DNA of 64,000 bases from Hyphomicrobium nitrativorans NL23 (GCF_000503895.1 NC_022997.1:434001-498000), one strand, 5' to 3'; positions 25,107 to 33,109 are shown, numbered from the stretch's first letter. Notes: generated from the letters alone by a model not told the origin. Made by a program: numbers and translations.

Positions 25107-26150
25107 ATGGTTGCCGTCAAGGCGCATCAGGCCCAGGCGTTTCTCTCATCTCCCGATCCCAAGATTCGTGCGGTGCTGTTCTTCGGCTCCGATGTCGGGC
25201 TTGTGGCGGAGCGCGCGGCTGCGTTCGCAAAATCCTCTGCGGCGCGCACCGATCCGGCGGGAGAGCTGCTTCGCTTGGACGACGCCGACCTCGACGGAAA
25301 CCCGGAGCGTCTCATCGTGGAACTCGGCACGGTGCCGATGTTCGGGGGCCCTAAGATCGTGCGTGTCACGGCGGGGCGGCGCATCAACGCTGCCGCGCTG
25401 CGGCCGCTGATCGACGACGCGGCTCTCGAAGGGATGCTGATCGTTGAAGCGGGGAATCTCAAACCCGACGAGGCGCTGCGCGCGCTGTTCGAGAAGGCTG
25501 CCGTTGCTGCTGCCGTCGCCTGCTATGCGGACGCGGCCCAGGATCTCGAAGCGCTCATCCGCGACATGGTGCGGGCTGCTGGAACGTCGATTTCTGCGGA
25601 TGCGCGCCACGCGCTGGTGGAGCGGCTCGGAGCGGACCGTGCGCTCTCGCGGGGCGAGATCGAAAAGCTGCTGCTTTATGTCGGCAGCGCGCGAGAGATT
25701 ACACTCGATGACGTGGAGGCCGTGGTCGGCGACGTTTCCGAACTCGCGCTTGAGCGGATCACGTTCGCCGCGGCTGCGGGAGACACATCGCGGGCCGTGG
25801 GCGAGTGCGGCCGGGCGGTTTCGTCAGGCGAAAGCCCGCAAGCGATCATTGCCGCGCTTCAGCGGCATTTCCAAAGGCTGCATCGGGTGCGCGCCGCTGT
25901 GGACAGCGGGAGCACGCTGGATGATGCGCTGCGCCGAATGCGGCCGCCGCTGCATTTCAAGCAAAAGGATGCCTTCGCGGCGCAGTGCCGGCTCTGGACC
26001 TCGGCACGGCTGACCGACGCGCTCGGCAGGATCTCGACGGCGGCCAAGGCGGCGCGGCTCACAAGCGCGCTGGAGGAGGCTTTGTCCGAGCGGCTCGCGA
26101 TTGGGCTTGCGATGATGGCACGCGAGGGATCGGGCCGGGATCGCCGGTAG
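25107..26150 (+). CDS. holA: DNA polymerase III delta subunit
   Basis: 347 aa clamp-loader subunit that opens the beta clamp. Visible family features are VLFFGSDVGLVAERAAAFAK at the N terminus, LRPLIDDAALEGMLIVEAG, LSRGEIEKLLLYVG and the C-terminal collar QAIIAALQRHFQRLHRVRAA and LHFKQKDAFAAQC. It begins 3 bp after lptE and is almost certainly co-transcribed with leuS-lptE. In other alphaproteobacteria parAB often flank this cluster; they are absent here. Confidence 0.9.
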   Translation: MVAVKAHQAQAFLSSPDPKIRAVLFFGSDVGLVAERAAAFAKSSAARTDPAGELLRLDDADLDGNPERLIVELGTVPMFGGPKIVRVTAGRRINAAALRPLIDDAALEGMLIVEAGNLKPDEALRALFEKAAVAAAVACYADAAQDLEALIRDMVRAAGTSISADARHALVERLGADRALSRGEIEKLLLYVGSAREITLDDVEAVVGDVSELALERITFAAAAGDTSRAVGECGRAVSSGESPQAIIAALQRHFQRLHRVRAAVDSGSTLDDALRRMRPPLHFKQKDAFAAQCRLWTSARLTDALGRISTAAKAARLTSALEEALSERLAIGLAMMAREGSGRDRR

Positions 26151-26223
26151 CCGCGCATCCGTTGCGCAGCGGGCCGCGGTGCCTATAGTGCGCGCTTCAA
26201 TTTCGGGACGAGGGAGACACGTT

Positions 26224-27225
26224 ATGCCAGGCACGAAATACGATGTTGCCGCGATCGGCAATGCCATCGTGGATATCATCGGCCGCTGCGAGGACAGCTT
26301 CCTCGACAAGCACGCGGCGCCCAAGGGGCATATGCGCCTGGTCGATGCCGCGACCATCGACACCATCTATGCGGACATGGGTCCTGGGGTTGAGATCTCC
26401 GGCGGCTCCGCGGCGAACACGGCTGCGGGCGTTGCGTCTCTCGGCGGGCGCGGGGCGTTCATCGGCAAGGTGGCGAGCGACGAATTCGGTCGCATCTTCC
26501 GCCACGACATCCGTGCGGCGGGCGTCGCGTTCGAGACGCCGGCGGCCGAAAACAGCGCGCTTGCGACGTCGCGCTCGCTGATCCTCGTGACGCCCGACGG
26601 GCAGCGGACGATGAACACGTATCTCGGCATCAGCACCGAATTCAATCAAAGCGATGTCGATGCGGCGGTAATCGAGGCGTCGCGCATCGTCTATCTCGAA
26701 GGATATCTGTTCGATCGCGAAGAGGCGAAGGGGGCCTTCCGTGAGGCGCTCGCCATTGCGAAGGCAGCGGGACGGCAAGTGGCGCTGACGCTTTCGGATT
26801 CGTTCTGCGTGGACCGGCACCGGGCGGAGTTCCTGGCGCTGATCCGGGCGGGCATCGACATTCTGTTCGCCAACGAGAGCGAGATCCTTTCGCTCTACGA
26901 AACGACGAGCTTCGACGAAGCGGTGCGGCACGTCTCGCGTGATACGAAGCTTGCCGTGCTGACGCGCAGCGAGCAGGGATCGCTGGTGGTCTCGGAGGGC
27001 ACGCCTATTCAGATCGCGCCCGACCCGGTGGCGAAGGTGGTGGATACGACAGGTGCGGGCGATCTTTATGCGGCCGGGTTCCTGTTCGGGCTGGCACGCG
27101 GAGACGACTACTCGGCGGCGGGGCGCTTCGGCAGTTTCGCAGCTGCCGAAATCATCGGGCAGATGGGTGCGCGGCCGGAGGTGAAGCTGTCTCATCTTGC
27201 GCGCATGCGCGGGCTGCTCGGCTGA
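26224..27225 (+). CDS. Adenosine-kinase-type PfkB-family sugar kinase
   Basis: 333 aa from ATG 26224, with AGGGAGA upstream. The ribokinase fold shows the N-terminal GG motif (EISGGSAANTAAGVASLGGR) and the C-terminal signature DTTGAGDLYAAGFLFGLARG, whose GAGD Asp is the catalytic base. FIGKVASDEFGRIFRHDIRA and LFANESEILSLY fit adenosine kinase-like members. Substrate assignment (adenosine against another nucleoside or sugar) is by overall resemblance. It ends at a clear terminator. Confidence 0.85.
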   Translation: MPGTKYDVAAIGNAIVDIIGRCEDSFLDKHAAPKGHMRLVDAATIDTIYADMGPGVEISGGSAANTAAGVASLGGRGAFIGKVASDEFGRIFRHDIRAAGVAFETPAAENSALATSRSLILVTPDGQRTMNTYLGISTEFNQSDVDAAVIEASRIVYLEGYLFDREEAKGAFREALAIAKAAGRQVALTLSDSFCVDRHRAEFLALIRAGIDILFANESEILSLYETTSFDEAVRHVSRDTKLAVLTRSEQGSLVVSEGTPIQIAPDPVAKVVDTTGAGDLYAAGFLFGLARGDDYSAAGRFGSFAAAEIIGQMGARPEVKLSHLARMRGLLG

Positions 27226-27263
27226 CGGCAACCGGCTCCGTCGCGCGGCGGCGTGGCTCATGA

Positions 27264-27301
27264 AGGGGGGGTGTAAGGGAATTCCTTATGCCCCCTTTTT
27301 G
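27264..27301 (+). terminator. Intrinsic terminator after the PfkB kinase
   Basis: GGGGGTGTAAGG pairs with CCTTATGCCCCC around GAATT, with two wobble or mismatched positions, followed by TTTTTG. It ends the leuS-lptE-holA-kinase stretch. Confidence 0.85.
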
Positions 27302-27454
27302 TTCGCGAGCCCATACAAGGCGGAGAATCATTTTCGCAACAGATATAAGCCTGATGACGTTTCTTATTGGGTTTCCTACTTTTTCTCCTTTGCAATGCGC
27401 GTCGATAGTCCTCAGGATTCGTTAAATCGAATCACGAGGGATGGATCGATTTTC

Positions 27455-28003
27455 ATGTCTTCCGCAACCGGCCGCCGCGGCCGGCCCAAAGGCAGCGGCC
27501 TCGACGATCGCGCACAGCTTAGGCGCATCGAGGCGTTGCTCGATGCCGAGCCGGGGCTGAGGCCCACCACGGCGATCAAGTCGCTCGGCATTTCCGATCC
27601 GTCCACGATCCGGCGGCTCCGGGACAAACTTAAAGATCATGCTCCGTCAGGCGCCGCATCGGTGCCGTCCGGCCGTGGTCCCCAGTCGCCCACCGTTTCC
27701 GCTCGCGATGTTCGCCCGGTTAAACCGGATGCGCATTCCGAGCCGCCTTCGCTGGCCCAGGCCGGCGGTCTTGTCGAAGTGTCAGAGTTGGGTCAGGGCG
27801 CGTCTCCGGCCCCTTGGTTTCTCGATTGGTATGCGTTCGGCCTTTCGGCGGTTTCGAGCACGTTCGAGGCGCAGATGGCCTTCATGGACGATCTACTTCA
27901 TGCACCACACGTCGAGCACGCGTTGCGTCATCAGCTTCTGCTGAACGAAGTGGCGAAAGCGTTCTGTCCTAAGCGTCCGGATATCCGATCACGTTTGCAC
28001 TGA
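27455..28003 (+). CDS. HTH/AT-hook-like DNA-binding protein, 182 aa
   Basis: The N terminus MSSATGRRGRPKGSGLDD contains an AT-hook-like GRRGRPKGSG, followed by a helix-turn-helix candidate (LRPTTAIKSLGISDPSTIRR, LRDKLKDH). The middle is Ser/Pro-rich and the last 60 residues are a distinct helical region (WFLDWYAFGLSAVSSTFEAQ, MAFMDDLLHAPHVEHALRHQ). The general design suggests a transcription factor with a ligand or partner domain. ATG 27455 has GAGGG at 14 bases; ATG 27395 is an alternative. I do not recognise the family. Confidence 0.6.
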   Translation: MSSATGRRGRPKGSGLDDRAQLRRIEALLDAEPGLRPTTAIKSLGISDPSTIRRLRDKLKDHAPSGAASVPSGRGPQSPTVSARDVRPVKPDAHSEPPSLAQAGGLVEVSELGQGASPAPWFLDWYAFGLSAVSSTFEAQMAFMDDLLHAPHVEHALRHQLLLNEVAKAFCPKRPDIRSRLH

Positions 28004-28027
28004 TCATTGCCAAACCAACACGACCTC

Positions 28028-28052
28028 AGGCCGCCCCCAAGCGGCCTTTTTT
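28028..28052 (+). terminator. Intrinsic terminator after the HTH gene
   Basis: AGGCCGC and GCGGCCT form the stem around CCCCAA, followed by TTTTTT. Its T-rich end runs directly into copy 5 of the hairpin-array repeat. Confidence 0.88.
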
Positions 28053-28170
28053 CATTTTTGTTTTCGTACGTAAGTTGAGAGAAGCTTCGGATAAGGGGCC
28101 GGGTGCGGGTTGAGGGCCGCGGCACTTGCCGCGGGGGCGCGGTCGCGCCCCGAGCCCCTGCGGGGCTGGG
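28053..28170 (+). repeat. Hairpin-array repeat, copy 5 (three-hairpin tail)
   Basis: TTTTCGTACGTAAGTTGAGA, GAAGCTTCGGATAAGGGGCC, then GTTGAGGGCC where other copies have GTGGATGGCC. Tail hairpins are CCGCGGCA/TGCCGCGG, GGGGCGCG/CGCGCCCC and AGCCCC/GGGGCT. The second and third stems differ from those of copies 1, 2 and 4 and remain fully paired. Confidence 0.75.
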
Positions 28171-28181
28171 TGGAGAAGATG

Positions 28182-29345
28182 TCAGCCTTCGGCCCAGTCG
28201 GCGAGGCGGCCGAGGAAGGCGAGGCAGCGCTCGATCTCTGAGATCGCGATCCATTCGTCGGCGGTGTGGGCTTGGGCGATGTCGCCCGGTCCGCAGACCA
28301 CGGCCGGGACGTCCGCCATTTGAAAGAGACCCGCTTCGGTCGCGTACGAGACGGCGTACGTTTCGTTCTGCTGGGCGAGCTTGAGGGCGAGCGCGACCGC
28401 TTCCGATAAGGGACCCGCCGCGAAGGGCGGCACGCTGTTGACGCGGCGGATCGAAATACCCGCTTCCGGCGCGACACGCTGCATGTCGGCGAGGAAACGC
28501 GTTTCGGCGAACGCGTTCAGGCGCCGCTCGATGGCCTCGACGTCGAGGCCCGCAAGGGTGCGGACCTCGAAGCCGAAGTGGCATGCGGCGGGTACGATGT
28601 TGGACGCCGTGCCACCTGAGATCTCGGTGACTTGCAGCGTTGCGTAAGGCGGCAGGAAGCGGTCGTCGCGCGTTGCGGTCTTGAGATCCGTTTCGATGCG
28701 GTTCAACTCGGCGATGAGCTCGGCGGCAATCGCGATGGCGTTGACCCCGATGGGCGCCATGCTCGAATGTGCCGCACGGCCCGCAACGTCGACGCGCCAG
28801 CGCATCGGCCCCTTGTGCGCATCGACGACGGTCATGTTCGTCGGCTCGCCGACGAAGACGAGGCGCGGTTTCGCAAGGCGGTTGCCAAGCTCGGCAATCA
28901 TCGGACGTACGCCTGTGCAGCCGGTTTCCTCGTCGTAAGAGAACAGGATGTGGATCGGCACCTTGAGTGCGCGGCGCTTGAACTCGGGCACGAGCGCGAG
29001 CACGCAGGCGAGATAGCCCTTCATGTCGGTGGTGCCGCGACCGTACAGGCGGCCCGCCTCCTCGCGGACGAGGTAGGGATCGCTCGTCCAATCGGACGGC
29101 ACGGTGGGCACGACGTCGGTGTGGCCGGAGAGGCCGATGCCCGGCACGTCTTCCGGCCCGATGGTTGCGAACAGCGAGGCTTTCTCACCGTCCTCGGTGG
29201 GGACGAGATGCGAGGCGACGCCGTGGTCGGCGAGGTAGGCTTCGACGAAACTCACGAGATCGCGGTTCGACTTGTGGCTTGTGGTGTCGAACGCCACGAG
29301 ATGCGTGAGCAGCGCGATGGCGGAAGACGTCGTGTCGGGTGTCAT
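28182..29345 (-). CDS. argE: Acetylornithine deacetylase
   Basis: 387 aa M20 metallopeptidase-family enzyme that removes the acetyl group from N-acetylornithine. Metal and catalytic motifs are present: LSGHTDVVP (His and Asp), GRGTTDMKGYLACVLA (Asp), SYDEETGCTG (the Glu-Glu pair) and VGEPTN. The dimerisation domain includes GRAAHSSMAPIGVNAI. It is preceded at 9 bp by apaG on the same strand, so they are probably co-transcribed. argH is found 8 kb downstream. Confidence 0.92.
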   Translation of the reverse strand: MTPDTTSSAIALLTHLVAFDTTSHKSNRDLVSFVEAYLADHGVASHLVPTEDGEKASLFATIGPEDVPGIGLSGHTDVVPTVPSDWTSDPYLVREEAGRLYGRGTTDMKGYLACVLALVPEFKRRALKVPIHILFSYDEETGCTGVRPMIAELGNRLAKPRLVFVGEPTNMTVVDAHKGPMRWRVDVAGRAAHSSMAPIGVNAIAIAAELIAELNRIETDLKTATRDDRFLPPYATLQVTEISGGTASNIVPAACHFGFEVRTLAGLDVEAIERRLNAFAETRFLADMQRVAPEAGISIRRVNSVPPFAAGPLSEAVALALKLAQQNETYAVSYATEAGLFQMADVPAVVCGPGDIAQAHTADEWIAISEIERCLAFLGRLADWAEG

Positions 29346-29354
29346 GGGGTGGAG

Positions 29355-29762
29355 TCAGTTCACGCTGCGCGAGGCGTAAGGGCTGTCGAGCGAAAACGCG
29401 GGAATCGCGACGTCGAACAACCGGCCCGTCTCGTCGATCATCTGATAACTGCCGACCATGATACCCGATGGCGTGCCGAGCGGACAGCCCGAGGAATATG
29501 TAAACGACTGGCCCGGTGGGATGACGGGCGTCTGCCCGACGACGCCGGGCCCGCGCACTTCGTCCGTTTTTCCGGTGTCGTCGGTGATGCGCCAGATGCG
29601 GCTTTTGAGCTGGACGGTGTGTGCGCTCTCGTTGGCGATCTCGATCGTGTAAATCCAGAAGAAGTAGCTTTCTTCTTCTGTCGACTGATCTTCCGAGAAT
29701 TCGGGCGTGACGCGGATGCGGACGCCTTCGGTTACCTGCTCGTATGGGGTCTCGTCGGTCAC
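29355..29762 (-). CDS. apaG: ApaG (Co2+/Mg2+ efflux-associated, DUF525)
   Basis: 135 aa single-domain fibronectin-like protein. The family core is VRIRVTPEFSEDQSTEEESY, IANESAHTVQLKSRIWRIT, GVVGQTPVIPPGQSFTYSSG and GSYQMIDETGRLFDVAIPAF. Function is poorly understood. The only in-frame start is a GTG at 29762; an in-frame TGA lies five codons upstream. The terminal inverted repeat of a MITE-like element ends exactly at this GTG, so the original leader and ribosome-binding site have been displaced. Confidence 0.9.
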   Translation of the reverse strand: MTDETPYEQVTEGVRIRVTPEFSEDQSTEEESYFFWIYTIEIANESAHTVQLKSRIWRITDDTGKTDEVRGPGVVGQTPVIPPGQSFTYSSGCPLGTPSGIMVGSYQMIDETGRLFDVAIPAFSLDSPYASRSVN

Positions 29763-30032
29763 TAGGGTCTGTACTCAATATTCGATGGGCATTGACGCGA
29801 GGACTTTCGTGCGGCTGGCAGGAGCGAAAGCGCAGCAAACCTCCATGGTTTGCAAGCTTTCACGACGCACCGGAGGCGCGAAAGGACCGCGCCCCTGCGG
29901 GGTGAGCCAAGGCAAGCCAATTGCGGCGTCAAACCGCTTGCCCGATGCATAGGCATCGCGCTGCGCGCTTTTCCTGGCCCTTGGCCTGTCTTGGCTCATC
30001 AATGCCCCATCGAATATTGAGTACAGACCCTA
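29763..30032. mobile_element. MITE-like element 1 (25+ bp terminal inverted repeats, TA/CTAG flanks)
   Basis: The left end reads GGGTCTGTACTCAATATTCG and continues through ATGGG; the right end is its exact reverse complement for 25 bp, then the two match again after a single extra G. Both ends are flanked by CTAG, compatible with a TA or CTAG target duplication. The element is about 266 bp, too small for a transposase. Its interior is homologous to the core of element 2 near 53.8 kb. The target preference recalls IS5- or IS630-type transposases; that is inference. Confidence 0.8.
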
Positions 30033-30186
30033 GGCCGCTTCCGTTCTGGTTTGGCGGAGCATTACGGGTCCGGGCGCAGGCGTCAACGCCTGTCGGCGCG
30101 CTCTGGCCATTTTTCGCCGTCAGGCGCTGGCTAAACTGCGGACATGGCCGATTTGTGCCGCGTTCGACCCGATGGAATCGGATCGG

Positions 30187-30312
30187 ACGCTCTAGATCTT
30201 TGATGAGAGCGATGATTCACGCTTCGGACTTTCTCCGCGCTGCCGATTCACGCCGCGCCGGATAAGCGGCGCGCCGATCGGAGCGGCTAAGGTCCGAAGC
30301 GATCATGGTCTA
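30187..30312. repeat. GCTTCGGAC hairpin repeat, copy downstream of metZ
   Basis: GATCTTTGATGAGAGCGATG, ATTCACGCTTCGGAC, then about 50 bases containing a second hairpin (CGCCGCGCC..GGCGCGCCG), then GGTCCGAAGCGATCATGGTC. GCTTCGGAC and GTCCGAAGC pair. The same outer sequence without the insertion precedes the dCTP deaminase gene. It ends six bases before the metZ stop codon. Confidence 0.75.
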
Positions 30313-30317
30313 GGCGA

Positions 30318-31532
30318 TCAGGCGCGAGCGGCTTTCAGCGCGGCGTCGAGGTCGGCGCCGATGTCGTCGCCGTTTTCGAGGCCGATGGAGAGGCGCAGGA
30401 TGCCGTCTGAGATGCCAAGCTCCGCGCGGGCCTCGGGTCCGATGCGGAAATGCGTCGTCGTGGCAGGGTGCGTGATGAGGCTTTTCGCGTCGCCCAGGTT
30501 GTTCGAGATGCGCACGAGACGCAGCGCGTTCTGGAAGCGGAAGGCTGCCTCCTTGCCGCCTTCGATTTCGAAGGCGATCATCTGGCCGCCGCCCGACATC
30601 TGCTTCCTGGCGATGTCGGCTTGGGGATGATCGTCGCGGCCGCAATAGATGACACGGTTGACGCCCGGCGCGGCGGCGAGACGATCGGCGACGACGGCGG
30701 CGCTCGCGGATTGCTGACGGATGCGGATCGGCAGCGTCTCCAGGCTTTTCAGCATGACCCACGCATTGAAGGGAGAGAGCGACGGGCCCGTCTGGCGGAA
30801 GAAGTCCTGCAGGTGGTCGTTGAGGAATTTGTTCGAGCCGAGCACCGCGCCGCCCAAGCATCGGCCCTGGCCGTCGATGTGTTTCGTGGCCGAGTAGACG
30901 ACGACGTCCGCGCCGAGCGCGAGCGGACGCTGTAGCATCGGCGTTGCGAACACGTTGTCGACTACGGTCGTGATGCCGTGCTTTTTTGCGATGGCCGTGA
31001 CGCCCGCGATATCCACCAGGTCGAGCGTGGGATTGGCTGGCGTTTCGAAGAAGAAGCCCTTCGTGTTGGGCTTGATGGCGGCTTCCCACTGCGCGAGGTC
31101 GCGGCCGTCGATCAGCGTCATGGCGATGCCGAAGCGCGGACAGAGCGTTTCGACGATGTAGCGGCAGGAGCCGAACATCGCGCGGGCGGCGACGATATGA
31201 TCGCCGGCCGAGAGGAACGAGAGGAGGCCGGCCGTCACGGCGGCCATGCCGGTTGCGGTCGCGCGGCACATCTCGGCGCCTTCGAGGAGACGCAGGCGTT
31301 CCTCGAACATGGAGACGGTGGGATTGGCGAAGCGGGTATACTGGAAGCCGGGGTCTTCGTTCTTGAAGCGGGCTTCGGCCTGCTCGGCGGAGGTGTAGAC
31401 GAAGCCTTGGGTGAGGAAGAGGGCTTCCGACGTTTCGCCGAACTCGGAGCGGAGCGTGCCGCCGTGCACGAGCTGCGTTTCGGGGCTCCAACTCGCGGGA
31501 TCTGCGGGGGCCGACATCGGTGTCTTGGTCAT
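30318..31532 (-). CDS. metZ: O-succinylhomoserine sulfhydrylase
   Basis: 404 aa PLP enzyme of the Cys/Met metabolism family that makes homocysteine directly from O-succinylhomoserine and sulfide. The PLP lysine is Lys217 in VVYSATKHIDGQGRCLGG; YTRFANPTVSMFEERL, ATATGMAAVTAGLLSFLSAG and VVDNVFATPML are signatures. ATG 31532 has GAGGACA upstream. The leader carries a SAM-II riboswitch and a terminator stem, so it should be shut off when S-adenosylmethionine is high. Both flanks carry the same dispersed repeat. Confidence 0.92.
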   Translation of the reverse strand: MTKTPMSAPADPASWSPETQLVHGGTLRSEFGETSEALFLTQGFVYTSAEQAEARFKNEDPGFQYTRFANPTVSMFEERLRLLEGAEMCRATATGMAAVTAGLLSFLSAGDHIVAARAMFGSCRYIVETLCPRFGIAMTLIDGRDLAQWEAAIKPNTKGFFFETPANPTLDLVDIAGVTAIAKKHGITTVVDNVFATPMLQRPLALGADVVVYSATKHIDGQGRCLGGAVLGSNKFLNDHLQDFFRQTGPSLSPFNAWVMLKSLETLPIRIRQQSASAAVVADRLAAAPGVNRVIYCGRDDHPQADIARKQMSGGGQMIAFEIEGGKEAAFRFQNALRLVRISNNLGDAKSLITHPATTTHFRIGPEARAELGISDGILRLSIGLENGDDIGADLDAALKAARA

Positions 31533-31574
31533 GGAGATGTCCTCGCGCGCTCGGTGCGGGCGCGTGCCCGAACC

Positions 31575-31634
31575 CACAAAAAACCCGGCCGTCCTCCCCG
31601 CTGCCATGAGCCAGGGCGGACCTGTTGCCGGGTC
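31575..31634 (-). terminator. Terminator stem in the metZ leader
   Basis: On the minus strand CCCGGC pairs with GCCGGG, with inner pairing of AGGTCCGCC to GGAGGACGG-like bases, followed by TTTTTTG. It lies between the SAM-II aptamer and metZ. It probably acts with the aptamer as the expression platform (transcription attenuation), although SAM-II can also act on translation. Confidence 0.65.
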
Positions 31635-31646
31635 GCGCGCCGAGGG

Positions 31647-31704
31647 CCCTTTTTAGCGACTTGTTTTACGTGGCTGCAAGCCGGCCGGCCAAATCACCAC
31701 GATC
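31647..31704 (-). promoter_or_regulatory. SAM-II riboswitch upstream of metZ
   Basis: On the minus strand CGTGGTGATTTGG, then GCTTGCAGCCACG, then AAAACAAGTCGCTAAAAAGGG match the SAM-II architecture: the P1 stem CGTGG/CCACG, the conserved UGAUUU in the loop, the UUGCA segment and the 3' pseudoknot strand with GCUAAAAAGGG. SAM-II is known from alphaproteobacterial metA, metZ and related genes, which fits the downstream gene. Confidence 0.85.
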
Positions 31705-31763
31705 AGAGCGCTGATACCGCGGGATTAGCCTCTCGGGGCTCTTGGCGTCAAGGGGCGCTTCGT

Positions 31764-31863
31764 CTAGAGCGTCTGATCCGAATGCGATCAGACGCTCTCG
31801 ATCTTCGATGGGACCTATGATTCACGCTTCGGACGGGTAGGGTCCGAAGCGATCATGGTCCAG
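31764..31863. repeat. GCTTCGGAC hairpin repeat, copy upstream of metZ
   Basis: AGAGCGTCTGATCC and GGATCAGACGCTCT-like arms form a first hairpin (AGAGCGTCTGATC/GATCAGACGCTCT around CGAATGC). GATCTTCGATGGGACCTATG, ATTCACGCTTCGGAC, then GGTCCGAAGCGATCATGGTC follows. It has the same orientation as the copy downstream of metZ, so the two bracket the gene as direct repeats. Confidence 0.75.
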
Positions 31864-31888
31864 AGCCTCATGACCAGGAGCCAACTCG

Positions 31889-33007
31889 ATGTCTAAAGAG
31901 AGCAAATTTGCGGCGGCGGACGGCATCCTGCCGGCGCAGGCTATCCGAGCGCTGGCGGAGGCCGGGGGGATCACACCTTCTGAGCCGTTCGGGCAGGGCC
32001 AGGTGCAGCCCGCGAGCGTGGATCTGCGGCTCGGGGCGCGGGCGCATCGCGTGCGTGCGAGCTTTCTGCCCGGGCCGGGCGGTGCGGTGGCCGAGAAGCT
32101 CGACGATCTCACGCTGCACACGTTCGATCTCGAAGATGGCGCGGTGCTGGAGACGGGCTGCGTCTACGTGGTGCCGCTGCTGGAATGGCTCGCGCTGCCG
32201 TCGGGCATCGCCGCTTCGGCCAATCCGAAAAGTTCGACGGGGCGGCTCGACGTGTTCACGCGCGTGATTGCGGATGGCGTCACTGCGTTCGACCAAGTGC
32301 CCGCAGGGTACCGCGGGCCGCTCTACGCCGAAATCTGTCCGCAGACGTTTCCCATCGTCGTGCGCAAGGGCTCGAAGCTTTCTCAGCTCCGCTTCCGCAG
32401 CGGCGATCCGCGGGAGACGGACGATGCGCTTCGCCGGTTGCAGGCCGAGCAGACGCTCGTCTCGGGCGGGGACGCGGACATTCAGGACGGGATCGCGCTT
32501 TCGGTCGATCTCAAAGGCTTCGAAAAGGGTGGCGACGGCACGGGCCTCGTCGGCTATCGCGCGAAGCGGCACACGGGCGTGGTGGATGTCGATCAGCCGG
32601 GCGCCTGCGCGATTGCGGACTATTGGGAGCCGGTGTTCGCGGACAGCAAGCGGCGGCTGATCCTCGATCCGGATCAGTTCTATATTCTGGCGTCGAAAGA
32701 GGCCGTGCACATTCCGCCGACGCATGCAGCCGAGATGATGCCGTTCAACCCGCTGGTGGGCGAATTCCGCGTGCATTATGCGGGGTTCATGGACCCTGGT
32801 TTCGGCCATTCCGCAGCAGGCGGGTCAGGCTCGCGTGTGGTTCTCGAAGTGCGGTCGCACAAGGTGCCGTTCATTCTCGAAGACGGGCAGATCGTCGGCC
32901 GCCTCGTCTACGAGCGCATGACGGAGCTTCCGGACCAGCTCTATGGCAGCGACCTCGGCAGCCACTACCAGGCACAGGGCCTGAAGCTGAGTAAGCATTT
33001 CAAGTAG
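31889..33007 (+). CDS. Double-domain 2'-deoxycytidine 5'-triphosphate deaminase
   Basis: 372 aa, about twice the length of E. coli Dcd. Two dUTPase-fold units can be traced. The first has QPASVDLRLGARAHR, GIAASANPKSSTGRLDVFTR and GYRGPLYAEICPQTFPIVVR; the second has LDPDQFYILASKEAVHIPPT, GEFRVHYAGFMDPGFGHSAA and SHKVPFILEDGQIVGRLVYE. It likely deaminates dCTP to dUTP for thymidylate supply. The long form is, from memory, usual in alphaproteobacteria. Good ribosome-binding site (CCAGGAG). Confidence 0.85.
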   Translation: MSKESKFAAADGILPAQAIRALAEAGGITPSEPFGQGQVQPASVDLRLGARAHRVRASFLPGPGGAVAEKLDDLTLHTFDLEDGAVLETGCVYVVPLLEWLALPSGIAASANPKSSTGRLDVFTRVIADGVTAFDQVPAGYRGPLYAEICPQTFPIVVRKGSKLSQLRFRSGDPRETDDALRRLQAEQTLVSGGDADIQDGIALSVDLKGFEKGGDGTGLVGYRAKRHTGVVDVDQPGACAIADYWEPVFADSKRRLILDPDQFYILASKEAVHIPPTHAAEMMPFNPLVGEFRVHYAGFMDPGFGHSAAGGSGSRVVLEVRSHKVPFILEDGQIVGRLVYERMTELPDQLYGSDLGSHYQAQGLKLSKHFK

Positions 33008-33064
33008 GCGGAACGCCCCCTCTGTCATCCTGGAAAGGTGGAGGCGAAGCCGGAGCCTTATCCG

Positions 33065-33109
33065 GAAGGCACGCCTCCGGCGTGACCGCCTCGCTTGGCC
33101 GGGATGACA
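33065..33109. repeat. REP-like unit, identical to one at 36957-37001
   Basis: GAAGGCACGCCTCCGGCGTG then ACCGCCTCGCTTGGCCGGGA and TGACA: 45 bp with no difference between the two sites. It contains the hairpin CACGCCTCCGGCGTG. With TGTCATCC about 40 bases earlier it forms a longer stem with GGATGACA. Such GGGATGACA hairpins are common between genes in alphaproteobacteria. Confidence 0.8.
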
